From positions 1-38,972 of the forward strand of contig NZ_ATTQ01000031.1 in the NCBI RefSeq assembly GCF_000419765.1: a stretch of DNA of 38,972 nt, read 5' to 3'. Every line of letters begins with the position of its first letter. The first letter of the stretch is position 1. The position numbers and the translations under genes are program-made. The DNA is from Rhizobium mongolense USDA 1844 (lineage in GTDB: Bacteria; Pseudomonadota; Alphaproteobacteria; Rhizobiales; Rhizobiaceae). Below the pieces are notes generated by a model. That model was not told the DNA's origin and made no database searches. It saw only the letters and a list, made by a program, of their open reading frames with translations. Positions 32,414-38,972 of the stretch are shown in pieces.

Positions 32414-34237
32414 ATGCAACTCATGAAGGTCGATCCGCGCGCGCTGAAGGACAACCCCGATAACACGCGCCAGTCGAAGTCGACGCCACAGGCCGACGAG
32501 CTGCTGCTCGCGACCATCAAGGCCGTCGGCGTCATCCAGCCGCCCATCATTTTCCCCGAAGCCGAGGGTAACGGCTACGTCATCGAAGCCGGTCACCGGC
32601 GCACCCGCATGGCGCTCGCAGCCGGCATCGAGGAAATCGATGTCATCGTCGTCGAGCCGGCCAACGACAATGGCGCCATGCGCTCGATGATCGAAAACAT
32701 CGCGCGCGAGCCGCTGAACCCGGTCGACCAATGGCGCGGCATCGAGCGCCTCGTTGCTCTCGGCTGGACCGAGGAGACGATTGCGATCGCGCTGGCGTTG
32801 CCCATTCGACAGATCCGCAAGCTTCGTCTGCTCGCCAACGTCCTGCCGGCGATGCTCGACCGCATGGCCAAGGGCGACATGCCAAACGAGCAGCAGCTTC
32901 GCACGATTTCCGCGGCCTCGCTCGATGATCAGAAAGAAGTCTGGAAGGCCCACAAGCCGAAGAAGGGTCACACGGAAGCCTGGTGGGCGATCGCCAACGG
33001 CCTCACAAAGACATGCATGTATGCGCGCGATGCGAGTTTTGGCGACGATCTCCGCCAGGCCTACGGCATCGAGTGGGCGGAAGACTTGTTCGGCCCGGCT
33101 GACGAGGACAACCGATACACGACCAACGTCGAAGCATTCCTCGGTGCGCAGCAGGAATGGATGAGCAGCAATCTTCCCAAGAAGGGCGCCATCGTCGAGG
33201 TCAATAATTGGGCCCAGCCCCAACTGCCGCCGAAGGCGGAGCGCGTCTACGGCAAGCCCGGCAAGGGTGATTGCACCGCCCTGTATCTCGACCGCGACGG
33301 CAAGGTGCAGACCGCCCATTTCCGGATGCCGGAGGTCAAGAAGGCAAAGGGCAAGGGCGATGTGACCGTGCCCGGCGGCGAGGACGGAAACGAGGCTACT
33401 GACGTTGCAGCAAAGACCCGGCCGGACGTGACCCGAAGCGGCATCGACATGATCGAAGATTTCCGCACGGACGCGCTGCACGAGGCATTGGCCCGGGCGC
33501 CGATCGAGGACGACACCCTCATGGCCATGCTGGTACTGGCCTTTGCCGGGCAGAACGTCTCGGTCGACTCCGGCTCCCAAGTCTCCGGGCATCTCTATGG
33601 CTCCAGGCGTTTCGCCCGGCACGCCGTCCGGCTGATCGGTGAAAGCGGCAAGCTGGAGTTCGACATGGATACACTTCGTGTCGCGGCCAGGTTGACCCTG
33701 ATCGATGCCCTGTCGGCCCGCACCAATCGTACAGATAGCGGCCTCGTTGTTCGGATTGCCGGCGATGCCGTCGGCGCCGACGCCCATCTTCCGAACATGG
33801 GTACGGAGGAGTTCCTCGCGTGCCTCTCCCGCCCGGCGCTGGAGGCGTCCTGCGGCGGCACGAGCGTCCTTCCCCGGCCGCGGGTCAGGGACACGCGCGC
33901 CGCTCTGGTCGAGCACTTCAAGGAAGAGCGCTTCGTGCATCCGTCTGCCCTCTTCGCACCCGATGATGCGAGGATGGCCGAGTGGCTGGCCAAGAACATC
34001 GAGCTTGGCAGCCAGGACGACGATGCGCCCGCCGACGGGGCGACGGGCGGCATTGAGGACGGCGTCGGTGGTGAGCCTGATCCGTCGATCGAGGACGATG
34101 CGGTGGCCAAACCGCATGTGACGGCCGCCGAGGACGACGGCAATGCGGCGGACACCGAGCTGGAAGACCTCGACGAGACTGACGATGATGCCAGCGCCGA
34201 TGATCCCGATACCGCTTACGGAATCGCGGGCGAGTAA
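32414..34237 (+). CDS. ParB/RepB/Spo0J-family N-terminal domain protein
   Basis: This 607-residue protein has an N-terminal ParB/Srx nuclease-like (CTPase-type) domain, with IEAGHRRTRMALAAG and MIENIAREPLNPVDQWRGIE as the GHRR and ENxxR motifs. A helix-turn-helix follows (WTEETIAIALALPIRQIRKL). The middle and C-terminal regions are unique and long, and the last 80 residues are very acidic. It is far larger than a partitioning ParB (about 330), and no parA is adjacent. It is thus the plasmid-accessory ParB-like type often found with DUF7007 and ArdC genes. The ATG at 32414 is preferred to one at 32357, which lies in the leader hairpin. Confidence 0.9.
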   Translation: MQLMKVDPRALKDNPDNTRQSKSTPQADELLLATIKAVGVIQPPIIFPEAEGNGYVIEAGHRRTRMALAAGIEEIDVIVVEPANDNGAMRSMIENIAREPLNPVDQWRGIERLVALGWTEETIAIALALPIRQIRKLRLLANVLPAMLDRMAKGDMPNEQQLRTISAASLDDQKEVWKAHKPKKGHTEAWWAIANGLTKTCMYARDASFGDDLRQAYGIEWAEDLFGPADEDNRYTTNVEAFLGAQQEWMSSNLPKKGAIVEVNNWAQPQLPPKAERVYGKPGKGDCTALYLDRDGKVQTAHFRMPEVKKAKGKGDVTVPGGEDGNEATDVAAKTRPDVTRSGIDMIEDFRTDALHEALARAPIEDDTLMAMLVLAFAGQNVSVDSGSQVSGHLYGSRRFARHAVRLIGESGKLEFDMDTLRVAARLTLIDALSARTNRTDSGLVVRIAGDAVGADAHLPNMGTEEFLACLSRPALEASCGGTSVLPRPRVRDTRAALVEHFKEERFVHPSALFAPDDARMAEWLAKNIELGSQDDDAPADGATGGIEDGVGGEPDPSIEDDAVAKPHVTAAEDDGNAADTELEDLDETDDDASADDPDTAYGIAGE

Positions 34238-34267
34238 CCCTCCCCAAAAATTTCATACCGATCGATA

Positions 34268-34293
34268 CCGCCGCTGGCCATCTCCGGCGGCGG
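34268..34293 (+). promoter_or_regulatory. Hairpin between the ParB-like gene and the next gene
   Basis: CCGCCGCTGG (34268-34277) pairs with CCGGCGGCGG (34284-34293), ten bp with one G-U pair and a 6-base loop. Only a weak T-run follows, so it may be a partial terminator or another leader hairpin of the gene at 34325. Confidence 0.55.
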
Positions 34294-34324
34294 CTTTGTC
34301 ACACCTCAATACAGGAGAACACGC

Positions 34325-34801
34325 ATGTCTGCGTCTTTGATTTATGATCTCGCCCCGATCGGCTCGATTGTCGCTTGGTCCGACGGCACACCTCGCCCGC
34401 CCGAACGCCACAAGAAAAAGCTCGCCGCTTGGGAAAACCGCAACAGCGAGGGTCGGCTGATCCGCAAGCAGGGTAAGCGTGGCATCGGCAACGTCTGCCT
34501 CACGCCGGATTTTACGCTGCACGAGGGCGATTTCGGCGCGGGCGGTATCATCGCGATCCGCATCCACCGGACGTTCTCGCTCGACACCCACCCCACATCC
34601 AAGGTGATCGAGCGTCCGCTGCTGGACCATGTCCGCGTCTTCGACCGCGCCGGCGACAACGCCGAGCTCGTCCACCTCGCTGTCAATCGTCAGACGGCCG
34701 AGGAATGGCTGACCCGGCATGGTTATCCCGATGCCGTGCTTGACGAGGTGACCGCCGACGAAGTGGCGGCCGATCACGTCGAAGGGAGGGCCGCGGTATG
34801 A
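34325..34801 (+). CDS. Hypothetical plasmid protein
   Basis: This 158-residue protein (MSASLIYDLAPIGSIVAWSD at the start) has a basic segment (PPERHKKKLAAWENRNSEGR) and strand-rich middle and C-terminal helices (RQTAEEWLTRHGYPDAVLDE). No family with known function is recognised. It recurs, to my knowledge, only in rhizobial plasmid blocks of this type. AGGAGA lies seven bases before the ATG. Its stop overlaps the DUF7007 gene start by ATGA, so the two are coupled. It may act together with that protein. Confidence 0.75.
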   Translation: MSASLIYDLAPIGSIVAWSDGTPRPPERHKKKLAAWENRNSEGRLIRKQGKRGIGNVCLTPDFTLHEGDFGAGGIIAIRIHRTFSLDTHPTSKVIERPLLDHVRVFDRAGDNAELVHLAVNRQTAEEWLTRHGYPDAVLDEVTADEVAADHVEGRAAV

Positions 34802-35689
34802 CCACGCCCGCTCTCCAAGCTGTTGAAGGTACCACCCTTGAAGTTTCAGGGGTGGAGTTCGGGCGCAGCGCCGATGATCTATCCGTCGCACGCGTCGGCG
34901 ATCTTGTCTTCGCCATGGTTCCGGCTCGTGACGGTCAGTATTTTCTCGCCAGCGCCTGGCGCATTCGGCGCCCTCTCACTGAGCTCAGGCGGGACGACTA
35001 CTATTCACACTACGGCGTCATCAAGGACGAGGCAGCATTCCAGGTCCGGATGGTCGAGCAGGCCGAGCACAGCCGTGAAATGCGGGCGCTCGACCGGCAG
35101 ACCGCCCGGATGAACTGCTCCACGCCATGGGGACCGTCGCAGGGTGCCACCGTCTACGCGGAAGGCATCGTCTCCCACACAACGGCAGGACATGGCGGGT
35201 TCAAGTTGTCCAGCGAACGCAATGTCAAAATCCATCCGACGCTTCGTTGCGCCGGCGGCTGGTACGAGGAAGATGCCGCGTGGGCCGCAGTTCCCCTCGC
35301 CTACCCGAGCCTCTTTTCCGCATACGAGCGCAAGTGCGCCGATCGGACGATCCGGGATATCTGGCCCGATGCCTGGGAAGCCATTTTCAGACGTCCTCTT
35401 GCGGCATGGCGAATCCCATGAAAAGGATCGCCGCGCTTTTGAGCGGGCGCATGCCGGCGACTGGATCGTCATCTCCGCGCTGCGCTCTCACCACCATCCC
35501 GGGATGACCGAAGTCATCGCCACGATTGGCGGCGTGCGTGCCGCCCATGCGGAAGAGCGTCGCTTTCTCGTGCCAAGCGACGAGTACGAGGTTGGTCAAT
35601 TCGGCTTCGTCATAGATACGGCGCGCCACTCTGCCTACGACGGACCGTCGTCGCTCATCGGTAGGCCGCCGCGGAGGGCCAGCGCATGA
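34798..35689 (+). pseudogene. DUF7007-family protein broken by a single-base frameshift
   Basis: The first frame runs 34798-35421. It contains the DUF7007 signature (CSTPWGPSQGATVYAEGIV, HTTAGHGGFKLSSERN, RCAGGWYEEDAAWA, TIRDIWPDAWEAI) and then ends in a non-family tail after RRPLA. The rest of the protein continues in the next frame from about 35402 (HGESHEKDRRAFERAHAGDW up to GFVIDTARHSAYDGPSS) and ends at 35689, overlapping the next gene by ATGA. Removing one G near 35401 would restore a protein of about 296 residues. The ATGA coupling to both neighbours shows the original gene boundaries. It is either a real recent inactivation or a sequencing error. Confidence 0.85.
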
Positions 35690-36015
35690 ACCCGGTCAGT
35701 CCCTACGTTCTTCTGTCCCGCATGGAGGCGGCGCGGCGACAGACGCGCCGCCATCTCGATCTCATTCACCGGCAGATCACGGGCCGGGCGGAACGCATAG
35801 CGATCACCGGGAAGGCGAAAGCCCGCTCGTACCGCCGGGGCGGGTCACGCTGGACGCGCTCCGACGAGCTGTTGTTTCAGGATCATGTCGAGCGGCTTGC
35901 ATTCGAGCGGCGAATGGAAATCGCTGCCCTGGCTCGGAAACTGCAACGTCAGGAGCGGGCGATCACCACCGTGCGTCGAGCGCTCGGCGATGATGGTTGC
36001 AATGAGGCGGCGTGA
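35686..36015 (+). CDS. Small basic hypothetical protein
   Basis: This 109-residue, strongly basic, helical protein (MNPVSPYVLLSRMEAARRQT, later FQDHVERLAFERRMEIAALA) is rich in Arg. Nucleic-acid binding is plausible but unproven. It starts within the stop of the DUF7007 gene (ATGA) and has GGAGGG upstream. It is the last gene of the ParB-like to DUF7007 unit before a 385-base leader region. Confidence 0.7.
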   Translation: MNPVSPYVLLSRMEAARRQTRRHLDLIHRQITGRAERIAITGKAKARSYRRGGSRWTRSDELLFQDHVERLAFERRMEIAALARKLQRQERAITTVRRALGDDGCNEAA

Positions 36016-36399
36016 TCCCGATCGGGGGACACCTTCGTAGCCGGTCTGATACGTTGGAAAAGCAGTCGGTCGCAAGGGGGGTCTCGCTTCCGGGTTCGGG
36101 TTCGGGGTCGTAGCGCTGCCCCTACCGGTCTGCCCTTCGTTTTCGCTGCGGTCTGAACCGACGGCCAGTCGTTTCAAGGCCGCTGGCGCGCCGCGGAGCG
36201 GCCGGTGCAGCCTACCTCGCAAAACGGGTTCGCGTCCTTCGCATGGCTCTACCCCGCTTGTCCGCGAACCCGTTTCGCTCGTCCGGCCGTCCCGGACCTG
36301 TGAAAGCGCCCGTCCTTAGCCGGTTCCTGTCGACCGCCTCGAAGGGCAGACCGGCAGGGGCCGGAGCCGCTTCGAAGGAAACCACGAAAGGAAGATCCC
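36016..36399 (+). promoter_or_regulatory. Leader with a perfect 13-bp inverted repeat
   Basis: There is no gene here. AAACGGGTTCGCG (36222-36234) and CGCGAACCCGTTT (36263-36275) are exact reverse complements around a 28-base interior. The interior contains the leader motif also present at 32251-32282. The repeat lies 125 bases before the gene at 36400. It could be a structured RNA or a protein-binding site. There is no T-run for termination. Confidence 0.5.
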
Positions 36400-36984
36400 A
36401 TGGCCAAGCCCGCAACCAATCGACCCTCCGCCCGTGTCGTGCCACTCCGCAAGGGCGCTACCCTCGAAATGGTCAGGCTCACATGCCCGGACACCGCACA
36501 GGCAATGTTGATCGCCGAGAGCTTCGGAACCGCGGTGGTCGACAGCGACGGCATCCGTGACCTCCACGAGCGCCTGATCATCGAAACCGCCGACAGCCTC
36601 TCGGAAGGTCTCGGCGAGAAGGCGATGCAGATCCATCTCCAGCGCATCGTCGGGGCATATGTCGGTTCGGCGCACGGAGCCGGCCAGTTCTACAGCCGAG
36701 CAGTCTCCGAAGCACGAGACGCCACCGCCAAATCGGCAAACTACGCCCGCGACGAGGACCTCGATGGCCCGGTCGGTTATGACAGCGCCGCCCAGCGCAA
36801 GCGCGAATTCGCCGCCGACATGGGCATACAGTCCTACGCGCTGCGGATGGCCGCGGAGGGCGCCGTCGCAGCTTATCGGCAGGTCATCGGCGAAGCTTGG
36901 AAGCCATTCGACCGCCCCGTCGACAATCCTGGCCAGTCGCTCGACCGCAAGGCGGCCGAGGCGCAGATGGCGGCTCTCGGTTGA
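36400..36984 (+). CDS. Hypothetical plasmid protein, helical
   Basis: This 194-residue protein begins MAKPATNRPSARVVPLRKGA and is mostly helical (DLHERLIIETADSLSEGLGE, then MQIHLQRIVGAYVGSAHGAG). Its C-terminal stretch contains YALRMAAEGAVAAYRQVIGE. The family function is unknown to me. The ATG follows AAGGAAG by six bases. A terminator lies directly after it, and the ArdC gene follows, so it is probably its own transcription unit. No membrane or signal segments are seen. Confidence 0.75.
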   Translation: MAKPATNRPSARVVPLRKGATLEMVRLTCPDTAQAMLIAESFGTAVVDSDGIRDLHERLIIETADSLSEGLGEKAMQIHLQRIVGAYVGSAHGAGQFYSRAVSEARDATAKSANYARDEDLDGPVGYDSAAQRKREFAADMGIQSYALRMAAEGAVAAYRQVIGEAWKPFDRPVDNPGQSLDRKAAEAQMAALG

Positions 36985-37036
36985 GCCGCTTCGGGCGGAG
37001 CTTCGGTTCCGCCATTTCCCTCTCTCTAATCCTCAG

Positions 37037-37063
37037 GCCGGTTCCTTTGGGACCGGCTTTTTT
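37037..37063 (+). terminator. Rho-independent terminator
   Basis: GCCGGTTCC (37037-37045) pairs with GGGACCGGC (37049-37057), nine bp including one G-U pair, with a 3-base loop, followed by six T residues. It closes the gene ending at 36984. Confidence 0.88.
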
Positions 37064-37235
37064 CCATGTCACGCGGACAAGAAACAAGAACCCTGCCCGC
37101 CACGCCCCGTCCCGGTCGGCGGTCCCTGCAGGAGCCGGCGGTCTGCCGCAACGGCTTCGCCGTCCTTCTCTTCGTTCCGGCCGTTCCGGTGCGGCAAGCC
37201 GCCTTATGGCTCCTGCCTTCGGACCTCCGCGACGG

Positions 37236-37254
37236 GGCCGCGATGGTCGCGGCC
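37236..37254 (+). promoter_or_regulatory. RBS-proximal hairpin before the ArdC-type gene
   Basis: GGCCGCGA (37236-37243) and TCGCGGCC (37247-37254) form a perfect 8-bp stem with a 3-base loop, seven bases before the AAGGAG ribosome binding site. The geometry equals that of the hairpin at 29096-29114. Confidence 0.55.
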
Positions 37255-37270
37255 TCCAGACAAGGAGCAT

Positions 37271-38203
37271 ATGGACATGAGCAGGAAAGCTGAAGGCGAA
37301 CGGGCCGACGTCTACGCACGGATCACGGACCGGATCGTCGCCGATCTGGAGAAGGGCGTAAAACCCTGGATGAAACCCTGGCACGCGGCCAACACCAATG
37401 GCAGGATTACGCGGCCGCTACGCCACAACGGCCAGCCCTATTCGGGCATGAACATTCTCTTGTTATGGTCGGAGGGAATGGCGCGCGGCTTCACCTCACC
37501 CATGTGGATGACGTTCAAGCAGGCGCTCGAACTGGGAGCGGCGGTGCGCAAGGGTGAGACCGGTGCGACGGTCGTCTTCGCCAGCCGCTTCACCAAGTCC
37601 GAGGCGGACGGCAATGGCGGCGAAGTCGACCGGGAAATCCCGTTTCTGAAGGCATACACGGTCTTCAACGTCGAGCAGATCGACGGCCTGCCCGAACACT
37701 ATCATCATCGACCGGCTCCGACTCTCGATCCGACACAGCGCATCGAGCATGCCGATCATTTTTTCCGGAACACCGGCGCGGTCGTTCGGCATGGCGGCTC
37801 GCAGGCTTACTACTCGCCTGTCACGGATCACATCCAGATGCCGCCGTTCGAGACGTTCCGCGACGCCGCGTCTTACGTGGCAACGCTGAGTCACGAAAGT
37901 TGCCATTGGACGGCGCGCCCCGATCGCGTTGGACGCGACCTCAGCCGATATGCCAAAGACAAGAGCGCGCGCGCCCGCGAGGAACTGATCGCGGAACTTG
38001 GAAGCTGCTTCCTATGCGCCGATCTCGGGATCGCGCCGGAGCTGGAACCACGGCCGGACCATGCATCTTACCTCGGCTCATGGCTGAAGATTCTATCTGA
38101 CGACAGGCGGGCTATCTTTCAGGCCGCGGCCCATGCCCAGCGTGCTGTCAGCTTCCTGCACGGTCGCCAGCCCGTTCAGGCCGACGAGAGAGCGGCTGCG
38201 TAG
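37271..38203 (+). CDS. ArdC-type antirestriction protein (ssDNA-binding domain plus zincin)
   Basis: This 310-residue protein has an N-terminal ArdC-like single-strand DNA-binding domain (about 10-135, DVYARITDRIVADLEKGVKP, then RHNGQPYSGMNILLLW). A C-terminal zincin-like metallopeptidase domain follows, with H208-E-S-C-H212 (HExxH) and a downstream acidic helix (EELIAELGSCFL, E242 as the likely third ligand). The ArdC family protects incoming plasmid ssDNA from restriction. The zincin part is conserved but its substrate is unknown. The ATG at 37271 is chosen because AAGGAG precedes it at four bases. A long upstream extension in this frame is not conserved. Confidence 0.93.
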   Translation: MDMSRKAEGERADVYARITDRIVADLEKGVKPWMKPWHAANTNGRITRPLRHNGQPYSGMNILLLWSEGMARGFTSPMWMTFKQALELGAAVRKGETGATVVFASRFTKSEADGNGGEVDREIPFLKAYTVFNVEQIDGLPEHYHHRPAPTLDPTQRIEHADHFFRNTGAVVRHGGSQAYYSPVTDHIQMPPFETFRDAASYVATLSHESCHWTARPDRVGRDLSRYAKDKSARAREELIAELGSCFLCADLGIAPELEPRPDHASYLGSWLKILSDDRRAIFQAAAHAQRAVSFLHGRQPVQADERAAA

Positions 38204-38216
38204 GAGACATTAAGAT

Positions 38217-38241
38217 CGGTCGTTGTTACCCGCAACGGCCG
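38217..38241 (+). terminator. Possible terminator after the ArdC-type gene
   Basis: CGGTCGTTG (38217-38225) pairs with CAACGGCCG (38233-38241), nine bp including one G-U pair, with a 7-base loop. A T-rich but interrupted run follows (CATTTCTTTT). Confidence 0.5.
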
Positions 38242-38856
38242 ACATTTCTTTTCGGCCCGCGAAAGGTTGCTGATCGGACGTGAGGTCCAGCTTCCCCCAG
38301 ATCGATGGCTTCGGGTTGGTCGCTTCGGGACTGCTTGATTTCGACGATAAACGGCTTTGTCTGCCGACGCATAAATCCTCCAGGCGACGAATCGCTAGCT
38401 CACGATATCGCGTTGATAGGTGGAAGCAACTGCCCGGCCGGCCGGGTCCGTCGCGTCCAAAGTCGACGCTGTGGGATTTAGCGACAGGGCGACGGGTTCG
38501 CCGCTGCAAAGTTCCGACGGGGCAACGCGCGCGGAGGGCCGCCATCTCGTGGTTCCTACCACCGCTGTCAGGCCACGTCCTCCGCGGGCTCGATGAGGCA
38601 TGTCTGATCGGAGACCGGCTTCGCCTCGATCGTTTTCCCGCAACGGCCATCCGCAACTTTCTTCCCCTGCGAACTGCGTTCGCATTCCCCGCGGAACAAG
38701 AAAGCCGCTTCCGGCCGCCCTCCATTTCATTACGGCCCTACGGGGGCGGTCCGATCGTCCCCGATCCTTGCGACAGCCATCGAGATCCTATGAGGATGGG
38801 CGGTGCCCTGCTTTGATGTGGTGGAGGTTGTTGCCATTTCGAAAAGGAGCAAGACA
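38242..38856. other. Gap before the IS110 transposase
   Basis: No convincing gene. Minus-strand frames at 38210-38730 have arginine/serine-rich shadow-like composition. The left end of the IS110 element, and the non-coding segment that encodes its guide (bridge) RNA in the IS110 group, should fall in the last few hundred bases. I could not set the exact end because IS110 elements lack terminal inverted repeats. Confidence 0.4.
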
Positions 38857-38972
38857 ATGGTGCAAGCGCAGACGATGGATAATGCAGCACACAAGAACCT
38901 GAACGCGATCTTCGTTTCTGTAGAGCTGAGCAAGAAGACGTGGCTGATCACCTCAATTTCCCCGGGCGCTGG
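38857..38972 (+). CDS. IS110-family transposase, N-terminal part (3' end outside window)
   Basis: The first 38 codons read MDNAAHKNLNAIFVSVELSK and TWLITSISPG after a short MVQAQT extension. This matches the start of a group of rhizobial IS110-family DEDD transposases. The first acidic residue, normally D in the motif V-D-x-S-K, is E here (VELSK), as in other members of this subgroup as I recall them. AAGGAG lies eight bases before the ATG. The rest of the gene lies outside the window. Confidence 0.82.
   Translation, partial: MVQAQTMDNAAHKNLNAIFVSVELSKKTWLITSISPGA

Noticed and set aside
32087..34117. A 676-codon open frame on the minus strand opposite the ParB-like gene.
   Set aside because: It is a high-GC antisense shadow. 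The plus strand has clear ParB motifs, and the minus frame matches nothing I know.
32414..34237. Reading the ParB-like gene as part of a plasmid partition or repABC replication locus.
   Set aside because: There is no parA/repA or repC next to it, and the protein is almost twice the size of a partition ParB.
36659..37270. Long N-terminal extension of the ArdC frame.
   Set aside because: It overlaps the gene at 36400 and a terminator, and its Ser/Arg-rich composition is not protein-like. A good ribosome binding site supports the start at 37271.
38210..38730. Minus-strand frames of 111-171 codons before the IS110 gene.
   Set aside because: They overlap one another in different frames, have no ribosome binding site, and have biased Arg/Ser composition.
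1..38972. CRISPR arrays, tRNA or rRNA genes.
   Set aside because: No regularly spaced direct repeats and no cloverleaf or rRNA-like sequence were noticed on reading both strands. A covariance search was not possible.

Overview
The window reads as a plasmid or integrative-element region of a Rhizobiales alphaproteobacterium (Rhizobium/Agrobacterium/Sinorhizobium type). The base composition is GC-rich. Both ends carry genes that recur together on rhizobial plasmids: DUF736 proteins, an HU protein, a WGR protein, a DUF3991/TOPRIM protein, a ParB-like protein, a DUF7007 protein and an ArdC-type antirestriction protein. Replicon type and species cannot be fixed from the sequence alone.

Layout. 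(1) 1-1287: plasmid-type block with a tandem DUF736 pair (the first cut by the window edge) facing a WGR-HU pair. (2) 1.9-2.8 kb: a small unknown gene divergent from an XRE-type regulator, followed by about 1.3 kb with no convincing gene. (3) 4.1-7.0 kb: a decayed mobile zone. It holds an IS transposase remnant, a large tyrosine-recombinase-like gene broken over several frames, and a RecD-like helicase broken over at least three frames. (4) 7.0-13.4 kb: an intact island that looks like phage defence. It has a Zn-ribbon microprotein, a Ser/Thr kinase with a small RNase H-like partner, a divergent operon of ComF-like phosphoribosyltransferase, DprA/Smf-like protein and HAD phosphatase, a small helical protein, and an AIPR-family protein with a nuclease-like N-terminus. 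(5) 14.0-16.5 kb: a triple-PAS GGDEF-EAL protein for cyclic-di-GMP turnover. (6) 16.8-28.2 kb: an amino-sugar uptake and catabolism locus. A minus-strand ABC operon (binding protein, two permeases, Gfo/Idh/MocA oxidoreductase, ATPase) diverges from a ROK regulator. It is followed by an N-acetylglucosamine-kinase-like gene, a GntR/UTRA regulator, a SIS-domain deaminase/isomerase and a nagA gene that has lost its middle. (7) 28.3-38.2 kb: plasmid-type genes separated by long leaders containing hairpins, several genes being truncated or frameshifted. (8) 38.86 kb to the end: the start of an IS110-family transposase.

How it fits together. The sugar locus would import an amino sugar, phosphorylate it and deaminate/isomerise the phosphate, with two regulators of different families. 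The deacetylase step encoded here is broken. The candidate immune island lies directly beside a dead integrase and helicase, which suggests it arrived on an element that can no longer move. The most interesting material is the ComF-like/DprA/HAD operon opposite the kinase/RNase H-like pair, and a set of leader hairpins placed just upstream of ribosome binding sites in the plasmid-type blocks.
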